A stretch of DNA of 64,000 nt from Pseudoalteromonas rubra (GTDB lineage Bacteria; Pseudomonadota; Gammaproteobacteria; Enterobacterales; Alteromonadaceae). A model generated the notes under the pieces. It had not been told where the DNA came from. It ran no database searches and was given only the letters and a program-made list of their open reading frames with translations. Positions within the stretch are counted from its first letter, which is position 1; each line of letters starts with the position of its first letter. The position numbers and the translations under genes are program-made. Shown piece by piece: positions 43,101 to 51,225 of the stretch. Location of the stretch: assembly GCF_000238295.3 (NCBI RefSeq), contig NZ_AHCD03000035.1, positions 620,001 through 684,000 on the forward strand. Direction: 5' to 3'.

Positions 43101-43873
43101 TCAAACATCCCCTTCCCATCTGGGAAGATGGCCAGATCTTTGGCGCTACGCCCTGTCACCAGTTCAAGTATCACCACCGCAAAGCTATACCAGTCACTTG
43201 CCGCTGTCTGTACTTGCTCTGAAATACACTCGGGTGCCATATACTTTGGCGTCCCTAACTGTGTCAGCGTCGTATGACCCCGGTGAGATGTTTTCAACTG
43301 GGAAACACCAAAATCGAGCAGCTTCAGCTCACCACCCGAGCTCAGAATTATGTTGTTTGGCTTAATGTCTAAGTGCAGTACACCGCCACCATGCAAAGCG
43401 CATATGGCTTTAGCAAGTTGATGTGCCAGACTCAGCACATCGAGTCTCAGTGGCGCAATATAATACTGTCTCGCGGGTGCACTCAATATTGGTGAGTCAG
43501 TCGCACACAGAGTACGCGTAGCCACTATGGTGTCCAGCATTGTATCGCTATGGCTTTGCGCAACAAAATGACTAAGCAAGGAGCCTCTGATCAGCTCCAT
43601 AACGATATAACACGCCCCTTCTATAAAGGTGAGACCAAACAGCCCCACTAAGTTTGGATGTGCTATCTGCGCGACTTGTCGGTACTCCAGCTTGAACCGA
43701 TAAAGCGACACAGGCTCGGTGCCCTGAATGGTTTTCAAGGCAACGAATCGATTGTTGGCCTCATCCCAGGCTTCATATACCACCCCCATCCCGCCTCGGC
43801 CTAATATGCCTCGAATAACATAATCACCAATACGGGATGGGTAGTTTACTGTTTGATTGGAAAACACTGGCAA
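40181..43873 (-). CDS. Ser/Thr protein kinase fused to AAA-type ATPase and helical repeats
   Basis: A 1230-residue multidomain signalling protein. The eukaryotic-like kinase (about 18-300) has the glycine loop LGRGGMGVVYEA (24-35), K47, catalytic loop HLDIKPNN (167-174), DFG at 187-189 and APE at 213-215; the usual HRD Arg is Leu (L168), so activation-loop phosphorylation may not be needed. An AAA_16/STAND-like ATPase follows, with Walker A GSPGIGKT (346-353) and Walker B VILFLDDIQW (460-469). The last ~550 residues are helical, TPR-like, with no DNA-binding or cyclase domain that I can see. No membrane segment. It begins 2 bases after the amine oxidase stop, at TTG 43873 or the GTG two codons later. 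Confidence 0.87.
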   Translation of the reverse strand: MPVFSNQTVNYPSRIGDYVIRGILGRGGMGVVYEAWDEANNRFVALKTIQGTEPVSLYRFKLEYRQVAQIAHPNLVGLFGLTFIEGACYIVMELIRGSLLSHFVAQSHSDTMLDTIVATRTLCATDSPILSAPARQYYIAPLRLDVLSLAHQLAKAICALHGGGVLHLDIKPNNIILSSGGELKLLDFGVSQLKTSHRGHTTLTQLGTPKYMAPECISEQVQTAASDWYSFAVVILELVTGRSAKDLAIFPDGKGMFEKQVSTILHQHLHEALIAILARALSPDPHDRPTGKEVLAAFDANDSLLAMTDVSDEARVFVGREKELAILNEAFCAHTARQYLLMCIEGSPGIGKTSLVEQFLSSLDNVVVLRGRCHERETVPFKALDMLIDDFAQYLSAIPPQIRCRYIVDGFQYLAILFPVLRGFVSHEKCDPNMDAMHRRALAMKALANSLSLLVNKQQVILFLDDIQWGDEDSAQLLVSFLEYLPEKRPFVILSKRTEVSQDNRFAAVLDEFQQAPGCPIRVQQIKVNPLTQGESTEMLEALLEDSQAAQSNSALDIVRISKGVPFLMEQLLQFGLQSDIKEIDGHEIIQLRLKELSPESKEILSLVAIAGQSVKVDMILSIVGDIHIDDFAFTCLRAQRLLVVHAGGLVQCFHDQIRESILSIESDALLQSRAGKLAEALAEDSKTDNAFLGQLFYQSGQTQRAIDHMIHAADEAELALAFSREADICYQVITWLPDSRQAEKDKFTERRAIALSRGGYGVQAAELFAELARADGLCDSEQARLNGMAASQFMYGGHIEKGEDLFKPLLRQWRLPYPGSTKTAMLCIIWSIVVIEVKRRWLKKDKLSADISDPKIELVFSVANSLSNWDPIRGLYFSLLSLRLAINKKDLRRTVQGLNIYAFALSYGGTAKHKKISSRIFAQASQLGERLTEPEYETHRTLLEGVSLSIQSEYQASIEMIMHAEEQFSTKIFDAQNNAVIARTTAAHIFWLMGRVHKIGELVPQWIQDAKSRGDHFSLVELTMFMGVFHAANGELDQGRDAITEAIASWPLAEFTFQHWVASKALIQIGLMAGDIEGTWIKLREDVLRAKRAGLFGSLSVRTDYLFLHGRVALACAQHDPSQASKMLKVAEQDAKSLLKEIAHSARGYGYCLRAGIARIKGAEEVPLEALASAENYFAKAQMELHQLMMQRCKVLALNDSEQAREINECICGLGVKDPALYQRIFYPE

Positions 43874-43875
43874 GA

Positions 43876-46002
43876 TTACGACTCTTGGTTTTGCCCAAAT
43901 AAACGCTTCAGGAACTCAACCTGACGCGGATCATTGCTGGTGAATCCATCCAAAATTGCCTGATACGCCTGTGGCGATACGCGGGCCACTTCAGCCAGCA
44001 CATCAACAGCAATTGCATCATTGCTATTAAACAATTGTACTGCCCGTAATTTCAGCTGTGTATCTATCGTGCCATTTAGCTCACATTGCCTGGTTTCATC
44101 ACCAAGTAAGGCAGATATCAAATTGTCAATCTGGCTGTCAGAAATGACATGCAAGGCAGTGCCCAATTCCAGGAACGCCTCAATCCCTCTCAAGAATATG
44201 TAAGCGAGTGTTTTCACTTCATTCCAGCCTTTGCTGTAAGAAGGTATATCCTTAGGGTGTGGTACTACAAACCCGGCCCCCTGGATCCGCTGCTGCGCTG
44301 CATATTGGCCTGCATACAAGCCGCCATTCATGTAACCCAGGTCGAGTCGATTATCTGAGTACTCTGAAGCGGGTACAATCGCAGGTTTTTCAGGCTTGAT
44401 AAACGCCATGGCATTCGGCGTTTGTGGGTCCAGGTTACGTGCCACCTCAGACGAGGTAAAGTAAATAAGATCTCGCCATGGGGTATTTGCAAAGGCCATC
44501 GCGGGTTTACCATCTTGCACAGGCTCGGTCAGGATGCCAGGTGCGAATACCGTATTTGGGCCGCCTCCAATAAACGCGCCTTTTTCGAAACCACTTTTAT
44601 CCGTTTGTTTGGCCCACAGGTTGGCAGTGATGGCACTGGGTTCCATTGCGGGTTCATAATCATACTCTCCGGTGAATAGATAACTAATATGTTTAGTTAA
44701 AAAGCGCTTTAACGCCTCGTCCGGATCACTGCCAGATTTAGCGATAGACGCTTCCAGTTCAGTAATTTGATCGCCAATGGTAAAGGTCATTAAACAAGGC
44801 TTTGGATTACCTTTGGCATCACAAACCGTATTGTCCATAGTCCAGAGAACCGGATAGGAAGCACCACCCGAGTAGCCCTGCCACTTCTTACCAGCTATGT
44901 CATTCCACCAACTGGTCTTATAGAATACTTGCGCCTTCAAAGTTCTGCCCATCTTTTGATTCATGAGCACCTTGTAAGGTTCGTCTAGATCTGCAGGCCA
45001 CTGGATTTTGTTCGCCGTATGAGGAGAGACGGCAACAATGAGTTTTTTCGCGCGATGGACGACCCCATCGGACAGGGTCAGGGACACAGGAAATTCAGCT
45101 TGCTCATCCACCGAGACAGACTCAACCACTTGTTCATAGTAAATATTGCCCTTGAAATCTTTGCTCATGAATTCCAGGACTTTTCCGAATCCACATCGTA
45201 ACCAGTATTGTTGGGGGCCGTTTTTCGCATCGTTCACTTCATTGAAAAATCCGCCATTACACGCACAGTACCAGAAGAAATACAGTGCTGATATTTCACT
45301 TGGATCCACCGATAACAGTGCCTGAGCCGCAATGGTTATAGAGTCAATCGCCGTTGGCGTCATATATCCGCGGCGTGGTTTTTCGTGAAGCCACTGCTCC
45401 AGTGTAATCGCGTCCAGTTGCCTGGCGGTATATAACCCGTTAAAGTCTGACGCCCAGGGCTGATCCACGTTGATGCATGATTCGATATACAGAATATCAA
45501 GTGATACCAGGCCTATCGCAGCAACGCTTCGTTTACCAATATGACTGGGTAATCCGGTAATACAGTACGGCGTTTGAAACTTATTAAACGGAAATCGCTT
45601 TTGCTCGTTATTTTCATCTCTGAGGATCAACACTTGCTCCGGATAATCAAATCTTTCTGCAAAGTTGTCTACGATATAGGGTGGTAACGTTTCATCACTG
45701 TACTGTGTGTGCTGTGTATGTTCATGTACATAATCAGGATAATGCGTTTTCAGCCAGGTATTAAACTCGTCGCCCGTGACTATGGACCATAAAGGCTCTT
45801 GTGACTTACCAATATACTGGGAGCCGTGCTCATATTCTACGCCCGGTGAATCAAAATACTGCGTGGTTTTAAAACTGAAGTTTCGCCCACCCAGGCGGTC
45901 GCTTGCTTCAAGAATCGCAAAGTCTTGCTGGTTTTTTTGTAGCTCGGCTGCCGCCGCCAAGCCTGTAAATCCGGCACCGATAATAATGGTATCTTTGTTC
46001 AT
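43876..46002 (-). CDS. FAD-dependent amine oxidase-family protein
   Basis: A 708-residue flavoprotein. The N terminus has the dinucleotide motif GAGFTGLAAAAEL (residues 9-21), E32 binding the FAD ribose, and the family GGR at 38-40; a later AKKLIVAVSPH is the usual second FAD segment, and KGAFIGGGPNTV may carry the C-terminal FAD contact. About 100 helical residues at the C terminus (~600-708) exceed typical monoamine oxidases. There is no signal peptide. Substrate not readable: an amine, polyamine or amino acid oxidase would release H2O2. AAGGAG lies 6 bases before ATG. The kinase gene follows after 2 bases, so the two are almost certainly co-expressed. Confidence 0.83.
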   Translation of the reverse strand: MNKDTIIIGAGFTGLAAAAELQKNQQDFAILEASDRLGGRNFSFKTTQYFDSPGVEYEHGSQYIGKSQEPLWSIVTGDEFNTWLKTHYPDYVHEHTQHTQYSDETLPPYIVDNFAERFDYPEQVLILRDENNEQKRFPFNKFQTPYCITGLPSHIGKRSVAAIGLVSLDILYIESCINVDQPWASDFNGLYTARQLDAITLEQWLHEKPRRGYMTPTAIDSITIAAQALLSVDPSEISALYFFWYCACNGGFFNEVNDAKNGPQQYWLRCGFGKVLEFMSKDFKGNIYYEQVVESVSVDEQAEFPVSLTLSDGVVHRAKKLIVAVSPHTANKIQWPADLDEPYKVLMNQKMGRTLKAQVFYKTSWWNDIAGKKWQGYSGGASYPVLWTMDNTVCDAKGNPKPCLMTFTIGDQITELEASIAKSGSDPDEALKRFLTKHISYLFTGEYDYEPAMEPSAITANLWAKQTDKSGFEKGAFIGGGPNTVFAPGILTEPVQDGKPAMAFANTPWRDLIYFTSSEVARNLDPQTPNAMAFIKPEKPAIVPASEYSDNRLDLGYMNGGLYAGQYAAQQRIQGAGFVVPHPKDIPSYSKGWNEVKTLAYIFLRGIEAFLELGTALHVISDSQIDNLISALLGDETRQCELNGTIDTQLKLRAVQLFNSNDAIAVDVLAEVARVSPQAYQAILDGFTSNDPRQVEFLKRLFGQNQES

Positions 46003-46332
46003 ATACGTCTCCTTCTCATAAAATTGACTGCCAATGAAACAGCCAGTCGCCAGTGAGAGTTAAGTTAACATTCGCTGTATAAGCGATAATATAACAACCT
46101 TAACACTGAGCAAAACATCATATAAAGCAATGGCTTGAGAATCATCGAGCCTATTGAATGATTTTCATCATTATTCCGATTTCATCTATGTATTCGTCGA
46201 ATTTATATAATTAACTGAAATTAACCATTAAAAAAATTCAAGTTAATTTGTCGTATATGAAGGATCATCATACAGAGGATAGCTTTAGAAAGGAGTACGG
46301 GCCCACAGGCCTCGTACTGTGGACATATAACT
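46003..46332. other. AT-rich intergenic region upstream of the amine oxidase gene
   Basis: 330 bases, clearly more AT-rich than the surroundings. It contains a weak promoter candidate (46086-46113), a short palindrome AATGAT-TTTC-ATCATT at 46157-46172, and an imperfect hairpin AGTACGGGCC/GGCCTCGTACT at 46294-46318 that may terminate the 356-residue gene. Confidence 0.5.
46086..46113 (-). promoter_or_regulatory. Candidate promoter of the amine oxidase-kinase operon
   Basis: On the minus strand TTGCTC (46113-46108) and TATTAT (46091-46086) with a 16-base spacer, about 84 bases before the ATG. The match is moderate and other AT-rich positions are possible. Confidence 0.3.
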
Positions 46333-47403
46333 TTAATCTGACAGATCCGACACAGGCGTGTTGCCCACGACCATCTCTGTCACAGGCATGCTCTGGCGCA
46401 GTGCCACAGTATTCGCCGCGGTATTACCCAGGAACACGGTTTGTGCCCCTTTCGTAAAGCTATCATTGTGGATGCACTGAGGACGAATGGCGAGCGCACT
46501 CCCATCGTTTGGTACCTCAAACACTGTGAAGTGGAATTGCTCATTGGTGACGGTGCGATAATAGCCATCTTCGTGGGTACAGTTGAGCCTGCGGCCTAGC
46601 AGTATTCTGGAAACCGTTGGTTCTTTAAAGGCCGGATCAATACCTGTCGCCGGGAGCCAGATATGAGGGAAAGGATGATGCTCGACAAACAAGCCTCCGC
46701 CTTTAGTTGGGCTGAACTCATACTCAGTCACATACTCAGGTAGCTTTTGATCGTACTGAATGCCCCACAAATCCTGCGTAAAGCCTAGATCAAACTGCTC
46801 GCCCGGCTGAAGTAACGTTCCACCATAGTAAGCGAGCGTCTCAAGGTAATTGCATTGCTCTTGCTCAGTTGTGCCAAATCGTAGCAAGGGAAATGTAAGC
46901 GATACCGGCTCGCCAGCACACTGAGGATTGAGTATAAGCTGGCCTGTACTACCAAACACGTTAGAGGCACCGTCCAAGCCGGCGATCCCCGCACCATCCG
47001 TCGCAGCAGTCCAAAAACCACTTACAGCCAACGCATTGTCAGCCCCTGGTGGCTTACCGGTGCGCACATCGTGCAGCTGGTTAAGACGCGTGATAAGATC
47101 CCCCTCTGGGTTCAGTGGTGCCCTGTCGCTTTGAATCACCTGGTTCGCTGCATTTGGGTCAAGGTGAACAATTGTGCCTGTCCGAATTGGGCCAAACAAC
47201 CCGGTGGTTGTTTGCAATACATGCGTGCCTACTTTACGGTCAAGCACCGCCCCATTTAAAAACTCAAAGTTGTTGTCCAAGTCAGCATCGGACACACCTT
47301 GTGTAACATATTGCCAGCGCTGCTCTTTCATCTGCTGAGCCCGATACTCAGCCAGCGTTTCTCCTCCGAACCCCATGACCTTTTTAATTGTAACATGTGA
47401 CAT
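46333..47403 (-). CDS. Uncharacterised 356-residue protein
   Basis: I do not recognise this protein. It has no signal peptide, membrane helix or known motif. Composition suggests a mainly beta protein, rich in Gly, Asn and Pro, with a central PVSLTFPLLRFGTTEQEQC region and a HHPFPHIWLPATG stretch that carries several His residues, which could bind metal; the later EQFHFTVFEVPNDG looks like paired beta strands, and a cupin or jelly-roll is conceivable but unproven. Three or four cysteines are scattered. AAGGAG 7 bases before ATG makes it a real gene. The amine oxidase-kinase pair lies 330 bases downstream on the same strand, so a shared role is possible. Confidence 0.75.
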   Translation of the reverse strand: MSHVTIKKVMGFGGETLAEYRAQQMKEQRWQYVTQGVSDADLDNNFEFLNGAVLDRKVGTHVLQTTTGLFGPIRTGTIVHLDPNAANQVIQSDRAPLNPEGDLITRLNQLHDVRTGKPPGADNALAVSGFWTAATDGAGIAGLDGASNVFGSTGQLILNPQCAGEPVSLTFPLLRFGTTEQEQCNYLETLAYYGGTLLQPGEQFDLGFTQDLWGIQYDQKLPEYVTEYEFSPTKGGGLFVEHHPFPHIWLPATGIDPAFKEPTVSRILLGRRLNCTHEDGYYRTVTNEQFHFTVFEVPNDGSALAIRPQCIHNDSFTKGAQTVFLGNTAANTVALRQSMPVTEMVVGNTPVSDLSD

Positions 47404-47578
47404 GTTTTTGCTCCTTACCGCGTAACTTGCATTGCTCTATGATTGTAGGTGCCAGATCGCACCCACTCTGAGTAGAGTCGAAAATCAGCTTTTTTACCAT
47501 TACGACCCATTACGCGGAAATGCTTTATAGCCGGGGGATTCTTTGCTAATGTACCGATTTTAATCAGGTGCATAGACG

Positions 47579-47824
47579 ATGAGAAATACGGTACCGGAAG
47601 CCTGGTATTTGGTGATATTAATCGTGGCGATGGTTGTACTGCCATTGATTGTTGGTTTGCTCACTATGAAGGTATACAGGCACTTCAGGCCTTTTGAGCG
47701 GAATGAGCAAGACAGTATTGGCCTGGCTGATCTGACCGAGAACAGAGACAGCTTTTTCAAACTCTTTTTTGTCGGGCTGCTTATCTGCCTGCCCGTCTTT
47801 TTATTCTTCTATCAAGCCGGCTAA
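47579..47824 (+). CDS. Small two-helix membrane protein
   Basis: An 81-residue protein with two strongly hydrophobic segments (about residues 9-30 and 61-78) joined by a charged loop (KVYRHFRPFERNEQDS...). No family recognised. Only a weak ribosome-binding site (AGGTG, 10 bases before ATG) is present. The hydrophobic-charged-hydrophobic pattern and a hairpin just after the stop argue for a real gene. It is divergent from the 356-residue gene and convergent with the ABC permease gene. Confidence 0.6.
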   Translation: MRNTVPEAWYLVILIVAMVVLPLIVGLLTMKVYRHFRPFERNEQDSIGLADLTENRDSFFKLFFVGLLICLPVFLFFYQAG

Positions 47825-47840
47825 GGTCTGCCGGCTTGAT
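47811..47840. terminator. Hairpin between convergent genes
   Basis: Perfect 11-bp stem ATCAAGCCGGC / GCCGGCTTGAT with an 8-base loop, overlapping the end of the small membrane protein gene and 22 bases from the permease stop. There is no T-run on either strand, so termination efficiency is doubtful. Confidence 0.5.
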
Positions 47841-47862
47841 ATAAGGTAAAGTGTTGCTGTAT

Positions 47863-48999
47863 TTATAAACCGAACACCACTTTTTCGCTTTTCAGCATTC
47901 TGCTACTCAGGTAAGTGAACAGCCCAAATAATGCCAAAGTAGACACCGACGCCACTGCCAACGGTGCCAATGGTAAGGCATTACCTTTGATCAGTTCAAT
48001 CATCGCATACTGCTGTGCAGCAATCGGCAACCATTGAATTGTCTCCGTGGCGATATCGTAGCTGGTCATCATACTCAGGCCCACTGGAACCATCAGTACC
48101 ATAGTGACGTAGGACTGTGCCTCTTTAAACGACTTTGCCATAAAAGAGACAAAGATCAGCATACTGGCAGACATGAGTGCGATTGGAATACCGATGATCA
48201 GGCTAACCACAATGAAGCGCAAATCCAGGGTAATACTAAATCCCAGCTGCTCCCAGGCCACCATGGCATAGGCAAACTTAGATACGATCAGCACCAGAGC
48301 CAGCCCCAGAACCGAGAAAGTCGCAATCGCGGCAACTTTGGCCAGCACAATCTGCATACTACTGAGCGGATGACTAAGCAATAGTGCCAGTGAATTGCGT
48401 TCACGCTCCCCTGCACTAGTATCTATGCCTAAATTCATCGCAGAATAAAACACCGCAATGATAATAGACAAAGTGACAATCCCCAGGAACAAGCCGCCTT
48501 TGGCATCTGGCGTGGCCTGATCCTGCGTTTGCACATCCAGGGCGCGCATCAACCCTGGATCAATCCCCCGTGCCACCAGACGTAATCCCGCGACTTCGCT
48601 GTTATACCTTAGCAATGCCGTTTCCAGTCTTCGGACTGACTTTATGAGCTTGCTATCAGACTTATCAGCAACAATCACCACAGTTGCACTGCGACCTGTC
48701 GCCATATCCTGTGGATACGCGTCATCGATCTCCAGGCGGATAGGTTTTGTATCGGCTTCATCACTGTGGCTTATGTCGACACTGTCCAGATACTGCACCA
48801 GATTAGGCGCACGTTCAGCACCAGAAATGGTGATTTTAAGGGCTTCAGGCGAAGCCATTTGTTGTAACAGTACTGAAAACAGTAAACACATCACGATCGG
48901 CGCGCCAAACGCATAATAAAGCCCGGCCATGACCGAACGTTTATCGCGATACGCATCCAACATTTCTTTTTTGAACAGAATATTGACTTGCTTCATCAT
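47863..48999 (-). CDS. natB: ABC-2 type permease (NatB-like)
   Basis: A 378-residue ABC transporter permease with an N-terminal helix, a ~150-residue extracytoplasmic domain and a C-terminal group of five or six helices, as in NatB of Na+-exporting NatAB. The GIVTLSIIIAVFYSAMNLGID and SAGERERNSLALLLSHPLS segments are typical of this ABC-2 group. It overlaps natA by 4 bases (ATGA). NatAB in Bacillus exports Na+, but the substrate here is not proven, and the periplasmic hydrolase in the same operon may point to another cargo. Confidence 0.87.
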   Translation of the reverse strand: MMKQVNILFKKEMLDAYRDKRSVMAGLYYAFGAPIVMCLLFSVLLQQMASPEALKITISGAERAPNLVQYLDSVDISHSDEADTKPIRLEIDDAYPQDMATGRSATVVIVADKSDSKLIKSVRRLETALLRYNSEVAGLRLVARGIDPGLMRALDVQTQDQATPDAKGGLFLGIVTLSIIIAVFYSAMNLGIDTSAGERERNSLALLLSHPLSSMQIVLAKVAAIATFSVLGLALVLIVSKFAYAMVAWEQLGFSITLDLRFIVVSLIIGIPIALMSASMLIFVSFMAKSFKEAQSYVTMVLMVPVGLSMMTSYDIATETIQWLPIAAQQYAMIELIKGNALPLAPLAVASVSTLALFGLFTYLSSRMLKSEKVVFGL

Positions 49000-49730
49000 G
49001 CCGCTATCCCCTCATCACTGCCTATCAGGGCAATAAAGGCTTCTTCCAGGCTCGATTTGGCCGTTTGTTCACACAGCTGCGCCGGTGTACCTTGGGCAAC
49101 CACTTTGCCTTTTGCCATGACCACCACATGATCGCACAAGGCAGCCACCTCCTGCATCACATGGCTGGAGAACAGAACGCAATGGCCCTGCGCCTTGAGC
49201 ATCAATAATAACTCCCTGAGTACACGGGTACTCATGACATCCAGACCGCGTGTTGGTTCATCAAGAATGATATTACGCGGCTGATGCACAATTGCCTGCG
49301 CAAGTGCCGTTTTCATTCGCTGGCCCTGAGAAAAGCCCTGACAGCGCCTGTCAGCAATGTCCATCATTTGTAACTGCTCAATCACGCGTTGCGTGGCCGA
49401 TATAGCCTGTGATTTAGCCATGCCACTCAGCTCAGCATAAAACTGAATATACTCTCTGGGTGTCAGGCGTTCATACAAACCACATGGGTCCGGGAACAAG
49501 CCAAGCTGCTGCTTGGCAGCCATGGGATCTTCGTGAACTTTAACCCCGTCTATCTCAGCGTATCCCTGATCTGCCTGTAACAACCCAAATACCGTTCTCA
49601 GACAGGTTGTTTTGCCTGCACCATTGGGACCAAGCAATCCGGTGATCTGGCCGTTCTTTGCACTGAAACTCAATCCGTCCAGGGCATTCACCGACGCAAT
49701 TTGTTTTTGCAGATTATGTACAGTGATCAT
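48996..49730 (-). CDS. natA: ABC transporter ATP-binding protein (NatA-like)
   Basis: The 244-residue ATPase partner of the permease. Walker A is GPNGAGKTT (34-42), signature FSQGQRMKTALAQA, Walker B NIILDEPTRGLD and switch His in CVLFSSHVMQEV. It starts 1 base after the hydrolase stop and overlaps natB by 4 bases. NatA-like on the basis of the typical LFPDPCGLYERLTPREYI region. Confidence 0.92.
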   Translation of the reverse strand: MITVHNLQKQIASVNALDGLSFSAKNGQITGLLGPNGAGKTTCLRTVFGLLQADQGYAEIDGVKVHEDPMAAKQQLGLFPDPCGLYERLTPREYIQFYAELSGMAKSQAISATQRVIEQLQMMDIADRRCQGFSQGQRMKTALAQAIVHQPRNIILDEPTRGLDVMSTRVLRELLLMLKAQGHCVLFSSHVMQEVAALCDHVVVMAKGKVVAQGTPAQLCEQTAKSSLEEAFIALIGSDEGIAA

Positions 49731-49731
49731 A

Positions 49732-51225
49732 TTACGGCTCCTCTTTTACTAATACCGGACCATTGGGGTTCATAAAATATCGCCGCACCGCTGTTTTATC
49801 CAAACAACTGGCATCCAATGTTTTAAGCTCACCATGGTCAATAAACTCAGCGACCAGTTTGTCTGCACAGCTTTGTGCAGCGACACCATGTGTTGCCTCT
49901 GCGGCTATCAGGTGACGAGCATGCTCCATATTGACCATCGCCAGCTCTGCCCATTCAGGTGGTGTCGCGGGATCTAACCCGCCAGATAACAATAACGTTG
50001 GTATCTCTGTCGTTAATGGCTGATAAAAGGATTTTTCGACGGCATCAACCTGCCAGATCGGGCAGCTGGCATCGAGCGACTCTATCATCATGCGACCGAA
50101 GTAAGTGGCAGAAAAACGCGCTCGTTCTTCAGCTGTCAGTGCAGGCCAGTCCTCACCGCAAACGATGGCACTATGCATGCCCATTGCCAACGAACCAAAC
50201 GCCGTATCACTACCCATCAGGCCCACCAATGGCAAGTAGTTTTCTCTGTTCGCCTCACTGATAGCCAACGGCACCAACGCGCGGGTCGTATGGCTGTAAA
50301 GCGCCATACGAATGGCCGAGCGTACCTTATTCTGTGTCAATACCAGCGAGATGGATCGATGCGTTCTGGGATGCGGGATCTGGACACTTGCGGGTTGCAC
50401 TTCAAGCTTAGTCAGTAAGGTCTGATACTGCTGTTCCAGCTGGGGATACTGCTGACTGCAATCTGTAGTATCGGCACAGTCAGTGAAAATTGCCTGCAAT
50501 GAATCGTCTATGGCTTCACCGATGGCGACCAGGCTTTGCTGCATAGGCACTACCCCATCCAACGTCGCGCTTGCCACTGCTTGTGGATAACGGCGCATAT
50601 ACTCCTGCGCAATGCGTGTTCCATAAGAAGCGCCGAACAGGTGCAATTTTTGGTAACCCAGTGCCAGTCTCACTGCTTCAAAATCGCTGGCTGCGGCAAC
50701 CGTAGTAAAGTGGCTCAGGTTTGTGTTGAGTTTGGTTTTACACTTTTGAGTTTCAGCGCGGCTATATTCAAAGATTGGCAAGGCGTCATCATTGAATGCA
50801 AACTGCGCCTCAAGCGGGTCCATGTCACATTGCAACAAAGTGGACTTACCTGTGCCCCGTTGATCCACCAGGATGATATCCCGATCTTCGCGAGCATATC
50901 GTAAGACTCGGGCAAACACGGCTGCAACCTCAATGGCCGACTGGCCCGGGCCGCCAGCAAATGCCAGAATAGCTTCCGACGGGTGCACCTGTTTAATGGC
51001 CGGGATAACCGCAAAGTGTATGCTAATTTTTTCGTTGTTGTCCTTTGCCGAAAGAGGCTGTTCTACACTACCGCACATCAACCTGTCTGGCAGGCCCTTG
51101 GTATAACAAGGTGTCAGTTCGGCTGTTTCTGGCGTAGTTGCGTAACTGGCAAAAGCGCTAAGCAGACCCAAAGCAATAAAACTGTGCCTGAACAGTGTGC
51201 GGATTCGTCCGCGATTATTTGTCAT
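49732..51225 (-). CDS. Exported alpha/beta hydrolase with TAP-like C-terminal domain
   Basis: A 497-residue secreted hydrolase. A signal peptide (about 1-30, ending ASYAT) precedes an alpha/beta fold with oxyanion region FAGGPGQSAIEV (89-100), the nucleophile S200 in LFGASYGTRIAQEY, then a lid, a TAP-like C-terminal segment SGGLDPATPPEW with the acid, and EATHGVAAQSC with the catalytic His. It belongs to the proline iminopeptidase/tripeptidyl aminopeptidase group (S33), so cleavage of short peptides in the periplasm or outside is likely; specificity is unknown. First gene of the hydrolase-natA-natB operon. Confidence 0.9.
   Translation of the reverse strand: MTNNRGRIRTLFRHSFIALGLLSAFASYATTPETAELTPCYTKGLPDRLMCGSVEQPLSAKDNNEKISIHFAVIPAIKQVHPSEAILAFAGGPGQSAIEVAAVFARVLRYAREDRDIILVDQRGTGKSTLLQCDMDPLEAQFAFNDDALPIFEYSRAETQKCKTKLNTNLSHFTTVAAASDFEAVRLALGYQKLHLFGASYGTRIAQEYMRRYPQAVASATLDGVVPMQQSLVAIGEAIDDSLQAIFTDCADTTDCSQQYPQLEQQYQTLLTKLEVQPASVQIPHPRTHRSISLVLTQNKVRSAIRMALYSHTTRALVPLAISEANRENYLPLVGLMGSDTAFGSLAMGMHSAIVCGEDWPALTAEERARFSATYFGRMMIESLDASCPIWQVDAVEKSFYQPLTTEIPTLLLSGGLDPATPPEWAELAMVNMEHARHLIAAEATHGVAAQSCADKLVAEFIDHGELKTLDASCLDKTAVRRYFMNPNGPVLVKEEP

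Noticed and set aside
46294..46318. Imperfect hairpin AGTACGGGCC/GGCCTCGTACT after the 356-residue gene
   Set aside because: A bulge in the stem and only a mixed pyrimidine tail (CCTTTCT) on the minus strand; too weak for a separate terminator call.
46248..46457. 69-residue open frame on the plus strand at the end of the 356-residue gene
   Set aside because: Mostly antisense to that gene, with a weak start context and no protein-like pattern.
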